From contig JACKQL020000011.1 in assembly GCA_018296165.2 (NCBI GenBank), forward strand, positions 806,001-870,000: 64,000 bases of DNA, written 5' to 3'. This document shows, in pieces, positions 34,321 to 45,162 of the stretch. The position numbers and the translations under genes were made by a program. This DNA is from Termitomyces sp. T153 (Eukaryota > Basidiomycota > Agaricomycetes > Agaricales > Lyophyllaceae). Under the pieces are notes generated by a model. That model worked only from the letters and a program-made list of their open reading frames with translations. It searched no databases and was not told the DNA's origin. Numbering within the stretch: position 1 is the first letter of the stretch; the number at the start of each line of letters is the position of its first letter.

Positions 34321-35045
34321 ATGGCTACTCATCTCACTGACCTTGATGCTTCGCGGGCCGCTGTCGCCGACATACTTGATTTTATCGTCGAAAGGCCAAA
34401 ATCAATAGGAGTGATATATGGCTCGACTTGTTTCCTTCCTTCACTGCGTCATCGTTCGCGTTGACGTGAAGACTTGGACGATTGATCATACTCCGGCACT
34501 TCCTTTTCTACCGTCGTTTTATGGCAATACGCCTTCAACAGTTGTAATCACTGTTGTGGCATGCATTGGCTGCCTGTTAATTACTCTGTTAGAAATTGGT
34601 TTTGTACCCCCGCAAGCTGAGAGCTTGCTCATTAAGTGGTTGCAAGTAGCCGATCACCTGTTCTTAGTCTAGTATTTGGTCTCAATAGGAATGGGCCGCA
34701 TCTCTCCTTCCAGTCGGTCGCTAACACACGTATTGTCTTCTCAGTCCACCAAAATCACAGTCGTCATCTTCTGATCAATTATGGGTTGCCCAATTCAACG
34801 CTGAAAGTGAAGAGGGCGCGGAATTTATTCAATTAGGGCTACGGGACCACTACGGATTTGATATAGATGATGGTTTTTACTCCCCAACCTATGTGGTATC
34901 TGGTCAATACTGTTTCCCACTTTACCATGTCTTACATCATTTGTATCATACATCTCATCCATACATTCCTCTTCAATATCGCTCGTATACAAACTTCGAA
35001 TTCGTGTATCATTCTAGATATCAAATGCATAGTATACTGGACTAA
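34321..35045 (+). CDS. Spliced gene of unknown function next to the Helitron end, possibly 5'-truncated
   Basis: There is no single long frame, but exons join in one reading. ATG at 34321 gives MATHLTDLDASRAAVADILD and FIVERPKSIG. An intron (about 34411-34470) leads to TWTIDHTPALPFLPSFYG and a membrane-like helix STVVITVVACIGCLLITLLE, then VPPQAESLLIKWLQ. The next exons read EWAASLLP, then SPPKSQSSSSDQLWVAQFN and GFDIDDGFYSPTYVVSG, ending RYQMHSILD with TAA at 35043-35045. One proposed intron is only about 32 bp, so that join is uncertain. The gene begins about 120 bp after the Helitron terminus and converges on the next gene at 21 bp. I do not recognise the family. Confidence 0.5.
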
Positions 35046-35066
35046 TCAGACAATACAACAAATATT

Positions 35067-36273
35067 CTATGCACCAGACGCGCCGTAAAACGAGTCAACA
35101 GAGGGTTGGTAAGAACCACGCTTGATGGAAGGGCGTTTGAATGCGGGATTTGAAGGCGACAATGACTGATCAGATTCTCGTTCTTGGACAGACACAAAAC
35201 CTTGGGGGAGAACGTAGTAGGGTGTGTGTTCGGGATATGCCTTATTACTGGCGTGAGGGTTTATAGGATCATGTGTCGCCAAATCATCAGGAGAAGCCGA
35301 GAGCCTGCCGACTTCAAGAGGAGTGACCTTGCCTGATGCGAGCTGACCCATTGGTGATTGCACAGCAAAGCTCTTGTAGGATTCGCTATCACGAGACCTC
35401 CTTCTCAAGAAGAAAGCAAGGACAACTGCAACACCAATGATGACCAAACCAACAGCGGTAAAAGTTCCCGCTACTGCACCCTTGTTTGCCCAAAAACTAT
35501 GAAATAGCCATGAGCATCTCGTTGTTATCCTGGAGGGATGGAATCAAACTCACTCATGAGCGGAAGGAGGCGAGGTCGCACTGGTGGAAGAGAGGTTGCC
35601 ATGGGTTGATGGTAGAGGTAAATTGGATGTTGATAAGGCAGATGCAATGACCAGAGTTGTTTGAGGGGTAGGGTCCGAGGTAATCAAAGATGTCGCAGTT
35701 GATAATATGGATACAAATGAGGATGATGGTGGCAATCTATGGGCGGATGATGATACTGATATTGATATAACAGATGAGGCTGGTGTTGTGATTCTTTGAA
35801 TGACATTACATTTGGAAGTATCCGGAGTAAAGTGACACATACAATGGGTTGGACGGGGAGCTGCTTGAGAACGATGAACTATTCAGAGATGCCGATTCAG
35901 GCGTTACAACCCCCCGCGTCGACGATGCTGCAGGAGACGAAAATGTTAGGCTGGATGTACGCGGGAATGTCGTCAAACTTGAAGATAATGGTGGCCCGAT
36001 GGAGGTGGAGGACCGTGACGAATGCAAAATAGAGCGGGTCGAAGACCTTGAAAAGGATATTGAAGTAGCGGCGTGAGCAGTAGTTGTAGAATTGTCGACT
36101 GGTTGAGTCGTGCCATGTTCCGCCTGAGGTGAGGCAGGGTCCAAACGACGTCTCTGATGGCGTAGGGGCGGTTTCTGGCTCATGTCGGGCGCGTATGGAC
36201 AGAAAAGCAAAAGAGTAACAATAAAAACAACCAGTGGCAGCGATAAGCTAGCTAGAGAAGTCCACGAAAGCAT
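35067..36273 (-). CDS. Ser/Thr-rich single-pass membrane protein (wall-stress-sensor-like architecture)
   Basis: Start at 36273. An N-terminal hydrophobic stretch (LPLVVFIVTLLLFC) is followed by a long Ser/Thr-rich region, likely O-glycosylated, an exon with CHFTPDTSKCNVIQ, more Ser/Thr sequence, then a transmembrane helix near 35390-35450 (LVIIGVAVVLAFFL) directly followed by RRRSRDSES. The cytoplasmic tail holds Ser/Pro motifs and ends YGASGA at 35067. Two introns of about 60 bp are used. The layout (signal, Ser/Thr stalk, one helix, basic stop-transfer, short tail) is that of Mid2/Wsc-type surface proteins, but no WSC domain is visible, so only the architecture can be claimed. Confidence 0.7.
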
Positions 36274-36679
36274 GTCCGGCTTACGCGCTGCGCTGAAGGA
36301 CCGCTAACTAGGGGTGAAGAACAAAGCGCTGCAATATTTAGCAAGACAAAGATAAGTATTGAAAATAAAAAACGACTATGCATTCGTATCATCTCTGATA
36401 TATTACCAGAGTTTTGATCGATCCCGCGTTGCTATTTCATTTGCCGAAAAATTTGATGACCCGAGCTTGTCCTTCGAGCAACGCCATCTTCAGACCCCTG
36501 CCCACTTTGGCTCACCTTGACACAACTCTGGAAAGATACACCGATCACTTATAAAAGATTTCATTCATGATCATGATCATATTTTTGCTGCTACATAGTC
36601 CGACCACACCCAAGACCCAATATGACTCGGATAACCAAGAAACAACTCTTCCCGGATTCTTCTCATGTACTCACGGCAC
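36274..36679. other. Intergenic region, promoter of the membrane protein gene
   Basis: No exon was found. CTTATAAAAG (36548-36557) is a TATA-like sequence on the plus strand, and ATGATCATGATCAT (36567-36580) is a short palindromic repeat. Neither is placed well for the minus-strand gene that starts at 36273, so their role is unclear. Confidence 0.35.
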
Positions 36680-38275
36680 TCACGACTCGTTATTCCGACG
36701 CCTTTGATAGCCCATACTCAAGGCGAATTCTTGGGATTTTTCCCAGAGGCCATCACTTGAAATTTCGAAACAGATCTGGGAAAGCCTGCCGTCGTCAAGT
36801 TTGGTCGCAATATCTTTTTCATCATAATCTGAGCTGCGTTCACATAATTTTGAGAGGACCTTCTTTCTCGACTGTAGCTTTCAAGTTTGTGACGAACGCT
36901 GGGATCCTAAAAAAACAAGTTTACCGTTTTCCCAAGGGACCGCCAAATGTCGTGAAGATTATTCGCAACTTGCCAAGTGAAACCTCCAACATAGTACCAG
37001 TTTTTCTGTCGCGGCCGTTATTCCAGATAAGTCCGTACATTATCGAAAATGTTTCACCTTTTTCTCTGGAAAGACAAACGTGTGGAGTACCATTCCCCCT
37101 CTGCTCCGAATGTACTCGGTCAGCGATGCATTATCTTCAGCAATGCCCCAATCCAGAATGTATGTTTTCTTGATACCCTCCGCCCGCTCCTCCAGGAAGA
37201 TCGGGTCATTCAAGAAAACAAGGTCATTTATTGAATGTAGGCGCAGACAAAGGTCTCCTGCCTTCTCAAGTCTGCAAAAGAGATGCGCAAGTCCATCAAC
37301 CTAAAAAATATCATGCAACGAACTGTCTCAGCTGTTCAATCTGGCTCCCTGCATGTCAGTTGAACTCATCGCGACGAAAATCAATCACACACACATTCGT
37401 GATCACGGAATAGTGTAATAGTCTCTTGTGAGCAACAGGCCCGAAGGACATATTACAAACTCCAGGAGGTTTACTTCCATAATGGATGCTCCATCTTCCA
37501 TCGTCGTCAACATTCGCAAAGGACGACCTTGAGGACTGCTTTGAATCGCTAACCGACTCCTCGTTGCCGGAGGCTTCGGGTGAAGGTAAGTGGCTGCTCG
37601 ATTTAAATCGCTCTTCTGCTGGGCAATCATGATGTCCGTAAGGATCTCGAGATTTCGGAGCCCTCCGTTGAGGCATTCCTCTCCGAAGCGGGGAAGAAGA
37701 CTGACGGGGAGTTCTGTCACTGTCTGAACTCCCAGGTGAACTACTCTGCGCCATAGCCTCCCTGATGACTTGGCGTGTCTCTTCGCTCTCTTCAGCCTTG
37801 GTCAGAAAGGTTGACTGAAGATCATTGGCTACCTGTAGCTGAAGATTTGCAAATCAAAATGACAGCGCAACAAACAAGATCACAAAACAAATGGTGGAAA
37901 GGGGAATTCACCCTCTCGATTTCGTTGATCAGGTCACGCACAACTCCGTATGCATTTCGAAGCTTCCGAAGAGCCGTTTCTCGTGCGTCAATCGCTTCTT
38001 CTAACTCTGGCTTGTGGTTTTCGACTTGGCGCTGTAATTCCTGTTTCTGTTGCGCTAACCATTTCGCCGTCTTGCTGAGTTTCGTATTTTCCAATTCCAA
38101 TTCGGTAACTGAGCGTTTGGATTCTTCTTCGAAATTAGCACAAAGGTCGCGAAAACGAGTAAAAGCTTCTTCGATGTTATTGATCTGAACATGTGTGGAT
38201 GAGTGGCAAGATATGAGTGACTGGCTGAACGCCACTTACCTGTTCATTGATAGCTCGGACACACGATTGAGTCAT
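36680..38275 (-). CDS. Coiled-coil protein of unknown function, multi-exon
   Basis: The ATG at 38273-38275 (MTQSCVRAINEQ) splices to INNIEEAFTRFRDLC and a clear coiled coil (VTELELENTKLSKTAKWLAQ then QKQELQRQVENHKPELEEAI). Next come LQVANDLQSTFLTKAEESEE, a Ser/Pro/Arg-rich linker (37480-37750) and WSIHYGSKPPGVCNMSFGP. An intron of about 100 bp then leads to VDGLAHLFCRLEKAGDLC, LVFLNDPIFLEERAEGIKK and TYILDWGIAEDNASLTEYIR. The last exons give LEVSLGKLRIIFTTFGGPLG and SDYDEKDIATKLDDGRLSQI, ending RRRNNES with TGA at 36680-36682. All joins are in phase at GT-AG sites. The C-terminal half is invisible as long ATG-started frames. I do not recognise the family. It is divergent from the amidohydrolase gene, sharing a 212-bp promoter. 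Confidence 0.68.
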
Positions 38276-38487
38276 GACTCGGACAGACTCTTGTTGGTTG
38301 ATTTTCGTGTTCGACCTCGTACGTATTCGGCTGGCGACAACTCACATACATCCAATTAGTTGCTTGTGACGGCCCGGGACTTTGTATCTGATTGGTTCCG
38401 TTCGTATGATAAGCGCGAAGCGCTAAGCAGCCATGTCTTCTGGAATCCTGTACGGCCTCAGGCTATATTTCCAGAAGTCGTTCTCTA

Positions 38488-39745
38488 ATGACGTCCAAAC
38501 TCCTCGTTGACATCCATACCCATGTTTACCTTCCTCGATATGCTGCTCTGTTGCGAACGCGGTCCAGTGTGCCCTTCATCCGGTCGTCACCCACCCATGA
38601 TCGGAGGGTCGACGAACGTCTCCTAATTTTGGACCACGAACCGAGCGGCGGTCGGCCGGTCGGTCCCCAGTACTGGGACAGAGAAGAAAAACTGAACTTT
38701 ATGGATAAACATGGCATCGATATCTCTTTAGTCAGGTAGGATGCTACGATAAGGCGATGCATGTTGAACAGATTGACAAACGAGAGTAGCTCTGCAAATC
38801 CCTGGCTTGACTTCCTGCCTGCAACTCAGGCTCAAACACTTGCAACCGAATTGAATGAGGATTTGGAAGAATATTGCGCGACATCCCCAAACGTTCAGGG
38901 TGCCTCGATCAAGCGTCTTTATGGTTTCGGCCTTTTGCCCCTTGTGCCCGAGGTCAGCACCGCGACACTCCTTGAGACCGTAAAGCAGATTTCCAGACTA
39001 CCCCATTTGCGTGGTATCATCATGGGCACGCATGGCGTGGGTAATGGACTGGATGATGCAGCCCTTGATCCTGTCTGGGCTGCTATTGAAGACGCTGGTC
39101 TCGTCGTATTTCTTCACCCCCATTATGGTATCGATGCGAAAGCATGGGGCGACGAGAACAACGGACATGTTCTTCCTCTCGCTCTCGGTTTCCCTTTTGA
39201 AACCACAATTGTGAGTCAACACGGCCGAAAGATAGCTTCATACAAGTCTGCTGATGAGAGCATAGGCGACGACTAGGCTGATTTTATCAGAGACCTTTGA
39301 CCGACATCCATCCCTTCGACTCCTCTTGGCTCACTCTGGTGGCGCCTTGCCTCAGCTCTCTTCTCGCCTCGCCTCGTGTATTGATCATGATCCCGTGGTA
39401 GCATCGAGGCTCAAACATGATGCTCGATACTACCTCGGGAAATTATACCTTGACGCCGTGGCATATGGGCCCGAAGGACTTGGTTTTGTTAGTGATGTGA
39501 TAGCACGCTCGGACAGGTACCAGACCGGCTCCTCTGATTCCAATGCTACCAATCGCAGTCTGGGAAGCCAGAAGATGCTCTTTGGCACAGACCATCCTTT
39601 CTTCCCCCCACTGAATTCAACAGAGACGTGGAAAAGTGTAGTGGAAAACCTTGAGGCAATCAAGACCGTTCAAGGCTGGAGCCCGGCAGACAAGAACGGA
39701 GTTCTAGGAAGGAATGCTATATCGTTGTTCAATTTGGATAATTGA
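38488..39745 (+). CDS. Amidohydrolase-family decarboxylase, ACMSD-like
   Basis: The protein belongs to the amidohydrolase_2 (PF04909-type) metal-dependent decarboxylases. Three exons join in frame: 38488-38734 ([11 protein letters not shown], the metal-binding HxH strand), then [17 protein letters not shown], with [20 protein letters not shown] and FLHPHYGID (third metal His), then [30 protein letters not shown] (His) and [10 protein letters not shown] (catalytic Asp). These follow 2-amino-3-carboxymuconate-semialdehyde decarboxylase closely ([25 protein letters not shown]). That enzyme diverts the kynurenine-pathway intermediate ACMS away from quinolinate. The next gene, only 37 bp away tail-to-tail, is the enzyme that consumes quinolinate, which supports this role. 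Other aromatic-acid decarboxylases of the family remain possible. Confidence 0.8.
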
Positions 39746-39782
39746 TATAAACTTCTGGTGTTGCTACCCCCTTCCAAAAATC

Positions 39783-40939
39783 TCAGGCATTTTTGCCGGG
39801 AACTCGAAGTTTGAGGCTGAAATCGATGTGCGGGACAGATTGGTGGACGAAGCTCGTACTCAGGATATCGATTTCTTATGTATGATCGTGAATGATAGAT
39901 ACATTTATACCAAGCGAGGCACCCACCGTTATTTGCTCTCTCCCGCAAATTTATTTCTGTGATGTTCCCACTGGTTTCCAGCAGGAATTTACGCTGGCCT
40001 TTCCATTTGGCCTTTAAACTTCGAGCCGTATTGACCAGCTCCTCCCCCTCGATGTTATCAAGCATGATGATGTCTGCTCCCGCTTCAATAGCCTCGTCGG
40101 CCTCAGCTTCGGACTGGACTTCGACATCAAGCATCAATGAGAATCCACCAACAGCTCGAGCTTGTTTGACAGCTGCCGTAATAGAGCCTTTTAATAGTCA
40201 ACAAGTGTTACGCTTGCGGTGTAGAAAGGTTACCTGATGACCAGATGTGGTTGTCCTTGAGCATAATCATACTTGAGAGGTCGTGCCTATGGGTATCGAT
40301 GCCCCCCACTAGCATTCCATACTTCTCAACTAACCTGAAGCCTGGAAGACGATGTAATATGGATTGTAACGACTCAATCCAATGCAAAACGTGGAGAGCA
40401 TACCAGGCGTGGTCTTTCGTGTCCCAGCAATGATTCCTGTATATCCATAACCTCGAGCAAGATCCTGAATCTTCTTTGACCTACGAAGAATGGAATGTGA
40501 TATCGTGCAGTCGAAGCCAGGAGTACATAGTCTACCTTGTAGCAATTCCGCTACAGCGAGCCAACAGATTCAAAGCAACCCGCTCTCCAAGGAGCACATG
40601 TCGTGCCTTCCCTCTCACTGTGGCGATGTGCTTGACCGGTTCGAACGTCTCACCTTCCTTCAAATGCCATTCCACTCTGCAAATAGCATCAAGGTACGAG
40701 ACAATTAGATAAGGAAGAAAAACCTACTCGCAGCCTAGCTGGTTGAAGACCTCGGTGAAGAATGGAGAACCGGCGAGGACCGCGGCAGACTTGCCCTTGC
40801 CGAGGAGAAAAGCTTCACGGTATGCCTCACCGACAACATAACCTCCATAGTCGAATGACGGAATATCTTCTGCAAGCCAGGTGGTTACTTGTGTTTTCCA
40901 GCTGGGAGGAAGAAGATGTTCCATGGAATTTGACATCAC
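39783..40939 (-). CDS. BNA6: Nicotinate-nucleotide pyrophosphorylase (quinolinate phosphoribosyltransferase)
   Basis: It converts quinolinate and PRPP to nicotinate mononucleotide and CO2, the last committed step of de novo NAD synthesis. Start at 40939 gives [17 protein letters not shown] and [13 protein letters not shown]. Conserved blocks are GTRKTTPG (40430-40460), [17 protein letters not shown] with the PRPP/quinolinate-binding His-Arg-His, [40 protein letters not shown] and [14 protein letters not shown] final intron (about 39850-39906) leads to [20 protein letters not shown] and the stop at 39783-39785. All six or so short introns keep frame. It is convergent with the ACMSD-like gene. 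Confidence 0.9.
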
Positions 40940-41148
40940 TCAAGTTATCGCTCAGGATCTCAGAACTGGGCTGACCCGAGGTGGGGCGGGTATCGGATGA
41001 CAAATGGAGTAAAATATGAAAAAGTAGATACCGTCAAACTACAACAATGTACCGGTTGTAAACGATCTGCATTTGATACTAAGAAAAATTGGAATCGTCC
41101 AAAAAATGCCAAAGTAGATGAATCGAGACGTGGAAGACATGTGGAACT

Positions 41149-41952
41149 CTACACGACGAGGTAGTTCAACGCCACAAGGAAGGGGACAAAACCAACATGA
41201 GCGGCGAGCACCTTGAATCCCGCGTTTGACTTGGTCGTGCTTGACGAACTTGGAGTAGCAACATGACTGGCGCTAGTAGTAATGACGCTGCTCGAGGCTG
41301 GAAGAATCGCAGTACTTCTCGACAAAGTAGCAGTAACGGGCAAGACGGTCGAGCTGGCGAAAGCAGAGCTAAACGAAGCCAACGACGTAGGGCGTACAAC
41401 CGAAGCACTAGTACTAGATATAGTCATGTCAGATACTGAATAACAACAGAAAATTTACGAACGGTGAAGTAGCCGTTTGAGTAACCGAGGAACCCGAGGG
41501 AGTGTTCGAAATCCCGATGTCAAACTCACTAGACTGAGCTAGGATAGTATTAACGTGATTTACATCCTGTACAAGGTTGATTTGGAATCCCCCGCCCTGA
41601 GGCCAACCACCACTCGGAGGGTTAAGCAGCATCGACTGACTGTCCCCGTTAGCTTTCGCGGCGAGGACTTGTTGGTAACCTTCCTAGTGCCAATGTTGGA
41701 CAAGTACAAAAGGGGGAAAAACATTTAGCTGACATTATCAACAAGAACCACTGTGAAGGTGAGTGGATCAGTAGAAACACGATCCCAGGAGAGACTGTCA
41801 GGGATTATGAACATAACATGAAACCATGGCTGTGTAGCACATACGTCTGAGAGCCTGACGCGGTCCAAGGGTGCGCAGCGGAAGGTTCAGTGACGGTATA
41901 CGCCAAGGCTGAAGCAACAAACGAGAGAAGTAAAGGGGCAGAGTAATACATG
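41149..41952 (-). CDS. Secreted GPI-anchored Ser/Thr-rich protein with a Kre9/Knh1-like N-terminal domain
   Basis: Start at 41952 gives a signal peptide (MYYSAPLLLSFVASALAYTV), then EPSAAHPWTASGSQT, a strand of the Kre9/Knh1-type beta-sandwich (PLTFTVVLVD around 41735-41775), LLNPPSGGWPQGGGFQINLV, and SEFDIGISNTPSGS. A Ser/Thr/Ala-rich stalk follows (41200-41430). The C-terminus is a small-residue cleavage region (TKSNAGFKVLA) and a hydrophobic tail (VGFVPFLVALNYLVV), as expected for GPI attachment. Four short introns are used. In fungi such proteins sit at the plasma membrane or in the wall; related Kre9/Knh1 proteins affect beta-1,6-glucan, but no enzymatic role is known for this family branch. 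Confidence 0.8.
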
Positions 41953-42233
41953 TTAAGGAGAAAGATGGTGGTTGGTAGAAAGAAGGTGAGCTGGCTTTTA
42001 AAGGGGTCTGCACGTAAAGTTCGAGGGCGCAAGAACCTCCATCACGTGGGGCGACTTCTTGCCCCTAGTTCTTTTTCGCTCTCAGTTAATCTCGCGTTGT
42101 TAGGCATTGCGTTTGAAGACCGCGTCTGTCAATCAACGAGAATCATACAAGTGTCAATACTTCATAGCAGGAGTTTATTGATTTGAGTTTAGCACAACAG
42201 CTTTTTGAGCCCCAGCGCTCTAAGTAGGTTGGT

Positions 42234-43491
42234 TCAGCCGTTAGTCGTTTCAAGTGATCTAAGCATGTCCTCGGCGTCTATCCACAAGTCACGCTGGGCC
42301 CACACGCCAGCAATCGTGGATACAATGATCCAACAGGAACGCACACTCATATAGCCTGTGTTCTTGTCTAGACTTTGAGAATTCGTCTGATAAAGTTCTT
42401 TGAGCAAGGCGATACAAGCCCGTGCCAGTGTTCGCAGCAGATTCATGTCATCGGCAGAAACATAATCATCGACTTTAGTCAAGAGCGCAAAGATCCACCG
42501 TGCGTGCGTTTCAAGTGGCTGGGAGGAAGCGTGAGGCCGTTGGAGATGAACGTTGATCCAATGTGCGAAATACATGAGAAGGTGGAAAGCCATTCGCTAA
42601 ACGAAAGTTCGATCATAAAAGTTTGAACGTTGTGAAATGACTGTACCTCGTCAATGTGCTGCAGAAGGCTTGGAAGTGGCTCCCGGGGCTTATATATAAT
42701 TGTCTCTTGGGTAGGCATTGTGGCAGCTGAAGAGCTTGGAACTACGGCCTCTGGAGGTGCTGGCGTACCGATCGGAGAGGACGCCGAGTCTGGAGGATAC
42801 AAGCGCAGCACTAGTTCCACTTCTCCATCATCGTTTGTTTGCCATGACTCTTGCCATCTACGCACAGGGGAGACGTCTGTTGTGTCAGGTTGAATCAGGC
42901 CCGAAAGCCGTCGCATTGCGACACTGTGTTTTGGCTGTTTAGATGAAATCCAATCCAATTCTGGTTTTCCAGCTAAGAAATTCCACCAGAAATCTCTTTC
43001 TTTTTTATCAGGCAGAGGATGATGCTTATCCACAGGTACAAAAGGAACACCAATAGTAGGTTGATTCACATTCTAAAGAAAGTCTCAGTACACCAACCTC
43101 AATTGTCCAGAGTGGATTGAGTTTGACCTTTCGGAAATTTTTGAATCGAGTCTCAAAGGTCGCTCGCCACTCCTCAGATGGAAGACTTATATAATTTGGT
43201 ATTACACGATCATCGTTCTTCGGAGGTAGCGGTGTGGACGACTCGTACGGGTTTTCCACTCGCTTGACGTGCGGTAAACTTCGTGCATCACGTCTAAGTG
43301 TAGTTGGTCAAAAGAGTTTCGAGGCGGGAAGATCAAACTGACCTGACTGTAAAGAGGTACTGCATGCCGTCCTCGGGCTCTTCATTAAAGTCTTCAGGAA
43401 GGTTGGCAACCGGTAGAATCTGACGTCCAAAAGACGGCTCTTCATCGTCAGAATCCTCAAACTCGTCGCGCTTACGTTTGAAGGATAGCAT
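42234..43491 (-). CDS. Gemin2/SIP1-family protein (SMN-complex, spliceosomal snRNP assembly)
   Basis: Start at 43491 reads MLSFKRKRDEFEDSDDEEPS, then FGRQILPVANLPEDFNEEPE and GMQYLFTVR. The next exons give NPYESSTPLPPK, ISLPSEEWRATFETRFKNFR, and ERDFWWNFLAGKPELDW, followed by a variable loop and the C-terminal helices AFHLLMYFAHWINVHLQRP, ETHARWIFALLTKVDDYVS and DDMNLLRTLARACIALLKEL. These last blocks are the signature of Gemin2 (Brr1 in yeast). Gemin2 binds SMN and holds Sm proteins during snRNP assembly. Four introns of about 50 bp. It is divergent from the next gene across a 258-bp promoter. Confidence 0.85.
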
Positions 43492-43749
43492 GATATCCTA
43501 AGTTGGAATTGAGTATTGAATGACAGACAGTGACACTTCTGGACAGTGACAATTCTGACTACTTGCTCCTGTGACCGTTATTTGGAGACCGTTGTTTGGA
43601 AATGATGGCTTTTGACTTTTGTTTACGCGAAAGATTCAATCCGCAGCGACAATGTTCATCACAGACCGGCCGTGAAGTAATTTCATTTCCAAAATCCATA
43701 TACAGACCAGGCCTCCAACGCGAAACACTGAATTTACGTTTGTACTGCG

Positions 43750-44816
43750 ATGGACGATGAGGACTCTATCGATCTGGAAGCTCTCCAAGCGCAAATAGAT
43801 ATGTCTATGGCGTTTGCGGAGGAGATGGTGTCCTCTTGGGTAAAGCCGTCCCGCAAGCTCTCCAGTAGGAGCAACAGGGATCTAGAGGCAGAGCTCAAGG
43901 AATACATGTGTCGCCCTCCTAGGTGCGAACGCACGAAAATCTAGATTTGTGCTACCTAATTAATTGCTGATCTCGTTTTCGGCTTTAGATTGGGAGTTGG
44001 CGCAGTCATTCCAGAGTCAGCTAATACCTCGCGCGATGCAGCGCGTCTGAAAGGTCATCTTATCGGCAAGGGTAATAAACGCTCTAGGGAAGTTGAACAA
44101 GACTCACAAAAAAAGGACGGCACGGACAGTGAAGGAGAGACCAGGGGAGGAGTAATCAAAAAGAAGGCAAGGGTCGATCCCTTTGCAAGTGACGGTAAAA
44201 AGAAGAAAAAACACAAGGCAGTCCCGGAGAATGCGCCTTTAATACCTAAACCTCCTGCTCCGGAAGAGGCAGAAAGAGAGGACCTTGAAGAGGCAGTCAA
44301 CCTGGTGACTGCAAGCGTCGCAGGACCTTCAACATCTTTCGCGACGCCCAAACACAGGACGCACAACAAGAACCATTCAACTGTCGAATCTTCACTGGAT
44401 GCGAGCCAGGGCCCTGCCTCGCCAGTATCGCTTCGAGTGCCTACGAACACATCCCCCTCATTACCTCACAATAATCAATGTAAGACAAACGCTTTTCGTC
44501 GAAACGATGCTCAACTAATTGTTCATGTCTAGCGGAACGCTTAATTACACCGTCCATGGAACGAAAGGTCGTCGAGGATTTGACAACTACAACACCGGCA
44601 ACTCCAGTGCAACTACGTCGCCAAGCACAATCAGCTTCCTTACTCAAATTTCCTCTCCTGAATCTCACTCCCATTCATAATGACGATTCAGAACATGAAG
44701 ACGATACAAAGTTCGATGCTCATGACAGTAATCCTAAAAAGAAGCGGAGGCGGAAAAAGAAGAAAAAGAAGAAGGGCGGAGCGCCTGCGTCGGAAGTTCC
44801 TGTTGCGTTGTCGTAG
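43750..44816 (+). CDS. Small basic, Lys-rich nuclear-type protein (DUF3245-like)
   Basis: Three exons: MDDEDSIDLEALQAQIDMSM, AFAEEMVSSWVKPSRKLSS and LKEYMCRPPR; then LGVGAVIPESANTSRDAARL, with a Lys-rich patch KKKKKHKAVPE; then ERLITPSMERKVVEDLTTTT and a C-terminal run of Lys/Arg (44735-44785). The N-terminal helix plus the conserved RPPR-LGVGA junction recall the fungal DUF3245 family, which I recall only loosely. The basic runs suggest nuclear or nucleolar location. Function is unknown. The introns are 43925-43988 and about 44481-44532. Confidence 0.72.
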
Positions 44817-45162
44817 TTCCCTTGACTGTTTCTTTCGGGTCTCTCGCAATTGTAAACTATGAGGACCTGTATATGGCGACATAATTACAATCGGATATAA
44901 CGTCAACGAAGCCTCTACGAACGGATGTTGCTTTGCGCACGCTAGTGTAAGGAGGTGTACAGGTCCTGAAAGGATCATGTCATGCATTACAATAGGACGC
45001 AGTGAGTCCACTCTAGCTTTCCCGCATTTCGATATATACATGCAGTACGAAGAAAAAGGAATTACAACTTTATTGAATAGAATTACAGAGTGATTTGGAG
45101 CAGGCTATAAATTAGACATAACTTTCCGCCGAGGGAACTCAAGGGACAGTCGGCTGCCACTA

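Noticed and set aside
35796..36076. Plus-strand frames of 75-78 codons
   Set aside because: They mirror the Ser/Thr-rich exons of the minus-strand membrane protein.
36622..37173. 183-codon plus-strand frame with a TATA-like box upstream
   Set aside because: The opposite strand carries a chain of exons that joins in phase to the coiled-coil gene. The plus frame shows no motif and looks like its shadow.
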